From: an uncultured Eubacteriales bacterium
GTDB taxonomy: Bacteria > Bacillota > Clostridia > Oscillospirales > CAG-272
NCBI GenBank assembly: GCA_934446365.1
Contig: CAKSDZ010000002.1
Location: 248,001-312,000 of the forward strand
Reading direction: 5' to 3'
Length of the DNA stretch: 64,000 nucleotides
A program made the position numbers and the translations under genes. Of the stretch, positions 57,025 through 64,000 are shown piece after piece; position 1 is the first letter of the stretch, and each line of letters starts with the position of its first letter. The notes beneath the pieces were generated by a model. The model worked only from the letters and a program-made list of their open reading frames with translations, was not told the DNA's origin and did not search any database.

Positions 57025-58101
57025 ATGAAAAAAAGATATTTGATTTTGGAGGACGGCGCCGTCTATGAGGGCGCCGCCCTCGGCGCCGACCGCACATGCG
57101 TCGGCGAGCTTGTTTTCACGACGGGAATGTGCGGCTATACGGAAACGCTGACCGATCCGAGCTATTTCGGGCAGATTGTTTTGCAGACTTTCCCTCTCAT
57201 CGGAAATTACGGTATCACCGAGGCGGATTTCGAGGGGAAATGCGCCGTTTCCGGCTATGTCGTGCGCGAGGCATGCGACGCGCCCTCCAATTTCCGCTGC
57301 GAATATACGCTGGACGAATTTCTGAAACGGAACGGCGTGCCCGGCATCATGGGCGTCGACACCCGCGAGCTGACCAAAAAAATCCGCGAGCGCGGCGTCA
57401 TGAACGCCATGATTGCGGATGAAATCCCCGCAGAGCTTCAAAAAATCAAGGGATACGTCATTCAAAACGCCGTGGGAAGCGTGACGCGGGATGTGCCTGC
57501 GGTATTCTCTCCCGAAACGGAGCGATACCGCGTCACGCTCATCGATTACGGCGCGAAAGCCAATATCGTCCGCGAGCTTGTCCGCCGGGGATGCAGGGTC
57601 ACGGCTGTTCCGGCGGGAACCTCGGCTGCGGAAATCCTCGCCGGCGCGCCCGACGGCGTCATGCTATCGAACGGTCCCGGCGACCCTGCGGAAAATAAGG
57701 CGGAAATCGAAGCACTTCGCGCGCTGCTCGGGAAGGTCCCCGTGTTCGGCATCTGCCTCGGTCATCAGCTCATGGCGCTCGCCACGGGCGCCGAGACGGA
57801 AAAATTAAAATACGGGCACCGCGGCGCGAATCAGCCGGTGCGCGACGTCATGGGCACCCGCACCTACATCACAAGCCAGAATCACGGCTATGCCGTCGTG
57901 CCGGAAAGCCTCAAAACGGGCGTTCTGCGCTATGTCAACGCCAACGACGGCACCTGCGAGGGAATCGACTATCCGGCGCTTTCCGCCTTCTCCGTGCAGT
58001 TCCATCCGGAGGCATGCGGCGGTCCGCGCGACACGTCGTTCCTCTTCGACCGATTCCTCTCCATGATGGAAGAAAGGAGAACCTCCGATGCCGCTCGATA
58101 A
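57025..58101 (+). CDS. carA: carbamoyl-phosphate synthase small subunit
   Basis: 358 residues: an N-terminal CPSase domain (ILEDGAVYEGAALG, VGELVFTTGMCGYTETLTDPSY in parts) and a class I glutaminase domain with VFGICLGHQLMALA (Cys), and FHPEACGGP (His and Glu). It hydrolyses glutamine and feeds ammonia to CarB. It overlaps the carB start by 14 bases. Confidence 0.97.
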   Translation: MKKRYLILEDGAVYEGAALGADRTCVGELVFTTGMCGYTETLTDPSYFGQIVLQTFPLIGNYGITEADFEGKCAVSGYVVREACDAPSNFRCEYTLDEFLKRNGVPGIMGVDTRELTKKIRERGVMNAMIADEIPAELQKIKGYVIQNAVGSVTRDVPAVFSPETERYRVTLIDYGAKANIVRELVRRGCRVTAVPAGTSAAEILAGAPDGVMLSNGPGDPAENKAEIEALRALLGKVPVFGICLGHQLMALATGAETEKLKYGHRGANQPVRDVMGTRTYITSQNHGYAVVPESLKTGVLRYVNANDGTCEGIDYPALSAFSVQFHPEACGGPRDTSFLFDRFLSMMEERRTSDAAR

Positions 58102-61100
58102 AACCGTCAAAAAAACGCTCGTCATCGGTTCCGGCCCCATTGTCATCGGGCAGGCGGCGGAATTCGACTACGCCGGCACACAGGGCTGCCGCGTTTTAAA
58201 GGAAGCGGGCGTGAACGTCGTGCTCGTCAACTCCAATCCCGCGACCATCATGACCGACCGCGCGTTCGCGGATGAAATCTATCTCGAACCGCTGACCGTG
58301 GAAACGCTGCGGCGCATCATCGAAAAGGAAAAGCCGGACAGCCTGCTCGCCGGTCTCGGCGGCCAAACCGGGCTCACGCTCGCTATGGAGCTTGCTAAGG
58401 ACGGCTTTCTCGACGCGCACGGCGTTCGTCTCATCGGGACGAACACAGAAGCCATCGACAAGGCGGAGGACAGGAAGCTCTTCAAGCAGACCATGGAGCA
58501 AATCGGCGAGCCGACGATTCCCTCCGGAATCGCGGAAACCGTGGAGGACGCGCTCGCCATCGCCGAAAAAATCGGCTATCCCGTCATCATTCGTCCGGCG
58601 TTCACGCTCGGCGGCACGGGCGGCGGCGTGGCATATTCCGAGCAGGAGATGCGCGAGGCGGCAAAAGCCGGCCTTGACGCCTCCCCAATCACACAGATTT
58701 TGGTGGAAAAATACATCGCCGGCTGGAAAGAAATCGAGTTCGAGACGATCCGCGACGCCGCGGGAAACGTCATCGCCGTCTGCTCGATGGAGAATTTCGA
58801 CCCTGTCGGCATTCATACCGGCGACAGCATCGTCGTCGCGCCCGCGCTGACGCTCGCCGACCGCGAATATCAGATGCTCCGCAGCGCGGCGCTCCACATC
58901 ATTTCATCGCTGAACATCGTCGGCGGCTGCAACTGCCAGTTCGCGCTCTGCCCCGACAGCTTTGAATATGCGGTCATCGAGGTCAATCCCCGCGTTTCGC
59001 GTTCCTCCGCGCTCGCCTCCAAGGCGACGGGCTACCCGATTGCAAAGGTCACGGCGAAAATTGCGCTCGGATACACGCTCGACGAAATCAAAAACGACAT
59101 CACCGGCAAGACCTGCGCCTGCTTCGAGCCCGCGCTCGATTATGTCGTCGTGAAATTCCCGAAATGGCCGTTCGACAAATTCGCAGGCGCCTCCCGCACG
59201 CTCGGCACGCAGATGAAAGCGACAGGCGAGGTCATGGCGATTGGTACGTCGTTTGAGGCGGCGCTCATGAAAGCCGTCCGCGGCGCGGAAATCTCCCTTG
59301 ACACGCTGAATGCCGCGCCCATCGACAGCGCTCCCCTTTCCGAGCGCCTGCACCGCGCGGACGACCGCCGGCTGTTCACGGTTTTCGAGGCGCTGAAAGC
59401 GGGATATTCCGTCGACGAAATCCATAAAATCACAAAAATCGACAAATTCTTCCTCGCGAAGCTGCAAAAGCTCGCAGACTTTGAAAAAGAGCTTGCCGTT
59501 TCTCCGATGACGGACACTCTCTATAAAAAAGCGAAATCGCTCGGCTATCCGGACGCCGCCATCCGCCGGATTTCCGGCAAGGAAACGCTTCCCGCTCTCG
59601 CCGCCTCTTATAAAATGGTCGACACCTGCGGCGCGGAATTCGACGCGGAAACGCCGTATTTCTACGCCACCTATGACAGCGTCTGCGAGGCGCGCGAATT
59701 TATCAAAAACCGAAAAAAAGAGACGATCCTCGTCCTCGGCTCCGGCCCCATCCGAATCGGTCAGGGCATCGAGTTCGACTATTCCTCCGTGCACTGCGTC
59801 ATGACCCTCAAAAAGCTCGGATACGACGTGGTTATCGTCAACAACAACCCCGAAACCGTCTCGACGGATTACGACACGGCCGACAGGCTCTATTTCGAGC
59901 CGCTCACGCCGGAGGACGTGATGAACGTCATCCGCGTGGAAAATCCCGTGGGCGTCGTCGTCGCTTTCGGCGGACAGACGGCGATTCGTCTGACGGAATT
60001 TCTGCACCGGAAGGGAATCCCGATTCTCGGCACCTCCGCCGAGGGGATCGATACCGCGGAGGACCGGGAAAAATTCGACGCACTGCTGGAAAAATTCGGC
60101 TTCCGGCGTCCGCGCGGGACGGCCGTGCGCACGGCGGACGAGGCGCTCGCCGCAGCAAGGGACCTCGGTTATCCGGTGCTTCTGCGCCCCTCCTACGTCA
60201 TCGGCGGGCAAAACATGCAGATCGTGAGAAACGACGCCGAAGCCCTCCGCTATATGGAGCGGATTCTCGCCGGCGGCATCGAAAATCCGGTGCTCGTCGA
60301 CAAATATATGATGGGGCCGGAGCTGGAGGTGGACGTCATCTCCGACGGACGCGACGTTCTCATCCCCGGCATCATGCAGCATATCGAACGCGCCGGCGTC
60401 CACAGCGGCGATTCAATCGCCGTCTATCCGCCCTACGGCATCAACGACAAAATGACGGCGAAAATCGTGGACTGCTCCGAAAAGCTCGCGCTTGCGCTCG
60501 GAACAAAAGGGCTTGTCAACATTCAATATCTGATATACGGCGGCGAGCTTTACGTCATCGAGGTCAATCCGCGCGCGTCGCGCACGGTGCCTTATATCAG
60601 CAAGGTGACCGGCGTGCCGATGGTGGATATCGCCTCGCGTGTCATGCTGGGCGCGCCGCTTTCCGCCCTCGGATACGGGACGGGACTATATAAAACGCCG
60701 CCGTATTTCGCGGTCAAGGTACCGGTGTTCTCTTTTGAGAAGCTCACGGACGTCAACTCCTATCTCGGACCGGAGATGAAATCGACGGGCGAGGTGCTCG
60801 GCGTCGGACGGACACTCGCGGAAGCGATGTTCAAGGGCTTCACCGCGGCGGGCTACCGAATCGGAACACGCGGTCATGAAACCGGCGTTTTCCTCAGCGT
60901 GGAAAATGAAGATCTCCCCGAGGTCGTTTCCCTCGCAAAAAAGCTCGATGACATCGGCATGAACCTTTACGCCACCCCCGATACCGCAGAGACGATACGG
61001 GCGCTTGGCATCGATGTTACAGAAGTGCCCGGTATGACGGACAAAACGGCGACCTTTTCCCTGCTCGAATCGGGAAAAATCGGCTATATCGTTTACACCG

Positions 61101-62119
61101 GCGCGCTTTTCGACCGGACGCTGGACGATTATATCGCGCTCCACCGCAAGGCGCTCTCGCTCGGCATCGTGTGTCTGACCTCCCTTGACACCGCGAACGC
61201 GCTCGCGGATATCCTCGCGGGACGCTTCCGCGAGGACAACACGGAGCTTGTCGATATCAACCATATGCGAAAGGAGCCTATGAAGCTTCCTTTCTCCAAA
61301 ATGCAGGGATCCGGCAACGATTATATTTTCTTTGCCAATTTCGACGGAAATATCACCTGTCCCGAGGCGCTGGCGGTCGAAATGTGCGACCGTTCGCGCG
61401 GCATCGGCGGCGACGGAATCGTGCTGATTGAGAAATCCTCCGTCGCGGATGCGAAAATGCGGATTTTCAACCGCGACGGCAGCGAGGGCAAAATGGCGGG
61501 CAACAGCATCCGCTGCGCCGGAAAATACCTGTACGACGGCGGCTATGTGAATACCGAGAAGATCACGGTGGAAACCGCAAGCGGAATCAAAACGCTCACG
61601 CTGTATACGAGCGGCGGCAAGGTGACCTATGTGAGTGTGGAGATGGGGCACGCCGACCTTTCGGCCAAAAATCTGCCCTGCACGCTGGATGCGGACACGC
61701 TCATTCGCCATCCCGTGGCAATCGACGGCGAAACCTATGAGATCACCTGTCTTTCCGTCGGCAATCCGCACTGCGTCGTTTTCTGCGACCGCGTGGACGC
61801 GGTGGATATCGGGAAAATCGGCCCCAAATTTGAATATGCCCCGTTTTTCCCACAGCGCATCAACACGGAATTTATCCGCGTCGTGAATGAAACGACAATC
61901 AAAATGCGCGTCTGGGAGCGCGGCAACGGAGAGACTGCCGCCTGCGGAACGGGCGCATGCGCAGCGGCCTATGCCGCGGTTCTCTGCGGCTACTGCAAAA
62001 AGGACACGGATATCACCGTCAAGCTGCGCGGCGGCGACCTGCATGTGCGCTGCTCGGACGACGGTATCACGCTCGACGGAGATGCCAACCTCGTTTATGA
62101 GGGCGTGGTGGAATACTGA
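58088..62119 (+). CDS. carB: carbamoyl-phosphate synthase large subunit fused to a DapF-like domain
   Basis: 1343 residues. Residues 1-1060 are complete CarB: two ATP-grasp halves (TLVIGSGPIVIGQAAEFDYAG start, and ILVLGSGPIRIGQGIEFDYS near 553) and the regulatory MGS-like domain (EDLPEVVSLAKKL to the Thr/Asp end). Without any stop the frame continues from about 1065 into a 279-residue diaminopimelate epimerase homologue (FSKMQGSGNDYIFF, GNPHCVVFC, AACGTGACAAA). Its first catalytic Cys is replaced (GKMAGNSIRCAG). At the joint AAGGAG precedes ATG 61280 by 3 bases, so the DapF part may also be made alone. CarB makes carbamoyl phosphate for arginine and pyrimidines. Confidence 0.93.
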   Translation: MPLDKTVKKTLVIGSGPIVIGQAAEFDYAGTQGCRVLKEAGVNVVLVNSNPATIMTDRAFADEIYLEPLTVETLRRIIEKEKPDSLLAGLGGQTGLTLAMELAKDGFLDAHGVRLIGTNTEAIDKAEDRKLFKQTMEQIGEPTIPSGIAETVEDALAIAEKIGYPVIIRPAFTLGGTGGGVAYSEQEMREAAKAGLDASPITQILVEKYIAGWKEIEFETIRDAAGNVIAVCSMENFDPVGIHTGDSIVVAPALTLADREYQMLRSAALHIISSLNIVGGCNCQFALCPDSFEYAVIEVNPRVSRSSALASKATGYPIAKVTAKIALGYTLDEIKNDITGKTCACFEPALDYVVVKFPKWPFDKFAGASRTLGTQMKATGEVMAIGTSFEAALMKAVRGAEISLDTLNAAPIDSAPLSERLHRADDRRLFTVFEALKAGYSVDEIHKITKIDKFFLAKLQKLADFEKELAVSPMTDTLYKKAKSLGYPDAAIRRISGKETLPALAASYKMVDTCGAEFDAETPYFYATYDSVCEAREFIKNRKKETILVLGSGPIRIGQGIEFDYSSVHCVMTLKKLGYDVVIVNNNPETVSTDYDTADRLYFEPLTPEDVMNVIRVENPVGVVVAFGGQTAIRLTEFLHRKGIPILGTSAEGIDTAEDREKFDALLEKFGFRRPRGTAVRTADEALAAARDLGYPVLLRPSYVIGGQNMQIVRNDAEALRYMERILAGGIENPVLVDKYMMGPELEVDVISDGRDVLIPGIMQHIERAGVHSGDSIAVYPPYGINDKMTAKIVDCSEKLALALGTKGLVNIQYLIYGGELYVIEVNPRASRTVPYISKVTGVPMVDIASRVMLGAPLSALGYGTGLYKTPPYFAVKVPVFSFEKLTDVNSYLGPEMKSTGEVLGVGRTLAEAMFKGFTAAGYRIGTRGHETGVFLSVENEDLPEVVSLAKKLDDIGMNLYATPDTAETIRALGIDVTEVPGMTDKTATFSLLESGKIGYIVYTGALFDRTLDDYIALHRKALSLGIVCLTSLDTANALADILAGRFREDNTELVDINHMRKEPMKLPFSKMQGSGNDYIFFANFDGNITCPEALAVEMCDRSRGIGGDGIVLIEKSSVADAKMRIFNRDGSEGKMAGNSIRCAGKYLYDGGYVNTEKITVETASGIKTLTLYTSGGKVTYVSVEMGHADLSAKNLPCTLDADTLIRHPVAIDGETYEITCLSVGNPHCVVFCDRVDAVDIGKIGPKFEYAPFFPQRINTEFIRVVNETTIKMRVWERGNGETAACGTGACAAAYAAVLCGYCKKDTDITVKLRGGDLHVRCSDDGITLDGDANLVYEGVVEY

Positions 62120-62236
62120 AAAGCATCATCGCCGCCATGCTTCGGCATGGCGGTCACATCACCGGACTTTTTGATGCTCTTTACGAATCCGTTTTCAATT
62201 CAAGCCGTTTTTCACTTGTTTTTTCATAAAAAATAA

Positions 62237-62272
62237 AGGCTCGCTTCCCATGGGAAGCGAGTCCCTTTTTAT
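62237..62272. terminator. bidirectional terminator
   Basis: GGCTCGCTTCCC and GGGAAGCGAGTCC form a 12-base stem around ATG, with T-rich sequence on both sides. It serves the end of the carB transcript and of the leftward oxidoreductase gene. A second strong hairpin, CCGCCATGC-TTCG-GCATGGCGG, lies at about 62131-62153. Confidence 0.88.
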
Positions 62273-63333
62273 TTCAGCAAAACCTCATGTCCGCATCTCG
62301 CCGATTCATAAATCGCGTTCAGAATCCTCATCATTTCGACGCCGTCCTCGGCAGGACTCAGGCATTCCGTGCCGTTCTCGATGCAGTCGACGAAATGAAA
62401 AATTTCTTGGCGGAACATATCGCCGAGATTCATCGTCGTTTCCGCTTTCAGTGAAACATCGGTCATATAGCCGTCAAGCTCGCCGTAAAGCTCCAGCTCC
62501 GGATTTAGGGCGGCTCCCGCCTTTGTGCCGCAGAAAATCATTTTGCCCTCGTCGTTCTTGATATTCAGGCTGAAGCTCGCCTCGACGCTGAGGACGGAGC
62601 CGTCCTCGAACCGAATGAGCGCCGCCGCCAAATCCTCGACGTCACAGATATCATGGTCGGTCGCGCCGGCCGAGCGGTACGCCTTTTGCGAGCGGATGCT
62701 CTTCCGGTCATAAAGCTTTTGGAAAGTCGCGCCGTATACGGAAACCGCTTTGGGCTTGCCTTTCAGATAGCGGGCAAAATCGATGACATGCACGCCGAGG
62801 TCGATGAGCGGTCCGCCGCCGGAACGGGAGCGGTCGCCGAACCAGCCGCCCGGATTGCCGTTGCGTCGCAGATACTGCACCTTGGAATAGTAAATTTCCC
62901 CGAAATAATCTTTTTCATAAAGCTCGCGCAGGATTTTCATATCGGGTCCGAAGCGGCGCACAAATCCGATCATGAGCAGCTTGCCGTTTTTCTCGGCGGC
63001 CGCCTTCATCGCCTCCGCGTCCTCGACCGTGATGCACATCGGCTTCTCGCAAAGCACATGCTTGCCCGCATTCAGCGCGGCGATGGTGCAGGGCGCATGT
63101 CCGTTGTTCCATGTGCAAACGCTCACCGCGTCAAGCTCCGGAAGCGCCAAAAGCGCATTCATATCCGTATAGAGCCTTGTGACGCCGTACCGTTCTCCCA
63201 TATAACGCAGGCGATCCGCGTTGATATCGCAGAACGCATAAAGCTCGACGTCGGGATGCTTCCGATAAGCCTCGATATGCGAGCAGGAAATGCCGCCCGC
63301 GCCGATGATGCCGATTTTTAACCTGTTTCCCAT
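62269..63333 (-). CDS. Gfo/Idh/MocA-family oxidoreductase
   Basis: 354 residues from ATG 63333, behind AAAGGAG. Rossmann start LKIGIIGAGGISCSHIEAY, VSVCTWNNGHAPCTIAAL, the family motif GKHVLCEKPMCITVEDAEAM and, after the dehydrogenase fold, GGGPLIDLGVHVIDFARYL with the substrate His. It oxidises or reduces a sugar, inositol or glycoside with NAD(P). The neighbour is a sugar isomerase-like protein 14 bases away, so both belong to a carbohydrate operon. The substrate is unknown. Confidence 0.92.
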   Translation of the reverse strand: MGNRLKIGIIGAGGISCSHIEAYRKHPDVELYAFCDINADRLRYMGERYGVTRLYTDMNALLALPELDAVSVCTWNNGHAPCTIAALNAGKHVLCEKPMCITVEDAEAMKAAAEKNGKLLMIGFVRRFGPDMKILRELYEKDYFGEIYYSKVQYLRRNGNPGGWFGDRSRSGGGPLIDLGVHVIDFARYLKGKPKAVSVYGATFQKLYDRKSIRSQKAYRSAGATDHDICDVEDLAAALIRFEDGSVLSVEASFSLNIKNDEGKMIFCGTKAGAALNPELELYGELDGYMTDVSLKAETTMNLGDMFRQEIFHFVDCIENGTECLSPAEDGVEMMRILNAIYESARCGHEVLLK

Positions 63334-63347
63334 TTCCAAATCTCCTT

Positions 63348-64000
63348 TTATGCCCGAATGATGCTTTCCAAATGGTCATAAGCGACTTTGATATCGCGCG
63401 AGGGATCGTCTCCGACCTCGCGTTCGATGGTGAGAAAGCCGCGATAGCCGATGTCGTCGAGCGCCGCAAGATACCTCTTAAAATCCACGCTTCCCGTGCC
63501 GAGCGGCACTTCCTTGAAGTACCGGATCCCCTGCACCTCCTCCGGAATCGGATGAACCACGCGGTAGATATATTCCGGATTGCCGTCGGCGAGCTTTATC
63601 CCGTCCTTCGCATGCGTATGGACGATATAACGGCGCAGATTGTAAACCGCCTGCACGGGATCGTCGCCCGTCACCATGACGAGATTTGCCGGGTCGAGAT
63701 TGACCGCGACGCCGGTCGAATCCAGCGAATCGAGGAACTCCGCCAGCACGGCGGACGGCTCCGGTCCCGTCTCTACGGCAAAATGGGAGCCGATGCTGTC
63801 GGCATAACGGGCAAGCTCACAGCATGCCTCCTGCATAATTTTATACCGATCATGATTTTTATCCGCCGGAACCACGCCGATATGGGTCGTCACGATGTCC
63901 GTCTCAAAATCCTTTGCCATGTCCAGAATGCGCTTGGACTGCTCGATAAGCTCCGGATTGCGAACGGGATCGCCGAAGCCGCGCCCGAGATCGCCGCAGA
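63348..64000 (-). CDS. sugar phosphate isomerase/epimerase (AP endonuclease-type TIM barrel), partial
   Basis: The frame continues past the right edge; about 216 residues are seen. Read inward, it has CGDLGRGFGDPVRNPELIEQ, VTTHIGVVPADKN, HFAVETGPEP with a metal-binding Glu, VNLDPANLVMVTGDD, YIVHTHAKDG with His ligands, and TIEREVGDD with the last Glu: the metal-dependent xylose isomerase-like barrel. An internal ATG at 63920 is not the start. It pairs with the Gfo/Idh/MocA gene, a common sugar-catabolic couple. Confidence 0.9.
   Translation of the reverse strand, partial: CGDLGRGFGDPVRNPELIEQSKRILDMAKDFETDIVTTHIGVVPADKNHDRYKIMQEACCELARYADSIGSHFAVETGPEPSAVLAEFLDSLDSTGVAVNLDPANLVMVTGDDPVQAVYNLRRYIVHTHAKDGIKLADGNPEYIYRVVHPIPEEVQGIRYFKEVPLGTGSVDFKRYLAALDDIGYRGFLTIEREVGDDPSRDIKVAYDHLESIIRA

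Noticed and set aside
61265..61290. A stop codon between carB and the DapF domain
   Set aside because: I read the frame codon by codon over the joint and found none; ATG 61265 and ATG 61280 are in frame with carB.

Overview
The window comes from a spore-forming, anaerobic, gut-type Clostridia (Bacillota). The evidence is a spore cortex-lytic GH18 gene, an FtsK/SpoIIIE translocase, class A RNase P RNA, the DapL branch of lysine synthesis under a lysine riboswitch, and a BspA-like leucine-rich-repeat surface protein. I cannot name the genus from sequence alone.

Bases 1 to about 22,995 are the right part of a prophage whose left end lies outside the window. The late genes run leftward: terS, terL, portal, minor capsid. 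They are preceded by early replication and recombination genes: RusA-like resolvase, helicase loader/inhibitor, an initiator with an iteron-like array, SSB, NinB-like protein, a DUF1071 annealing protein and Cys-rich proteins. The prophage is rich in small regulatory and selfish modules: an orphan hicB with a 7-codon hicA stub, a DUF4160/DUF2442 pair, a Phd/ParE-type pair, a type I holin-like toxin with convergent antisense RNA, several ribbon-helix-helix and XRE regulators, a membrane-anchored Mrr-like nuclease gene, a DUF6978/DUF1828-like pair and a frameshifted NYN nuclease gene. Three XRE genes each carry the same promoter architecture: a near-perfect leftward consensus promoter whose spacer holds the operator, followed by a shared initial transcribed sequence. 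At the right end a large serine recombinase sits against the 3' half of a SleL/YaaH-type spore gene, so the prophage splits a sporulation or germination gene, as skin splits sigK in Bacillus.

Bases 23,000 to 39,370 are core chromosome: a leftward run of U32 protease, mltG, CPBP protease, 5-formyl-THF cyclo-ligase, DJ-1 protein, tmk, ftsK and uppP; a rightward split TSUP transporter pair; an LRR surface protein; two divergent tRNA clusters (Val-Asp-Phe-Gly-Cys leftward, Met-Glu rightward); an unknown membrane protein; and rnpB. From 39.4 to 40.9 kb lies a gene-free array of about 410-bp repeats full of hairpins.

Bases 40,892 to 48,766 form a seven-gene leftward lysine operon (dapA-dapB-dapF-dapL-lysA-lysC-asd) behind a lysine riboswitch with its own terminator. 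Divergent from it, 49,010 to 62,119 is an arginine and carbamoyl-phosphate operon (argG-argH-argC-argJ-argB-argD-argF-carA-carB) with two ARG-box-like sites over its promoter. Its last gene is an in-frame fusion of carbamoyl-phosphate synthase large subunit with a second diaminopimelate epimerase that lacks the first catalytic cysteine. The window ends with a leftward Gfo/Idh/MocA oxidoreductase and a truncated sugar-phosphate isomerase/epimerase.
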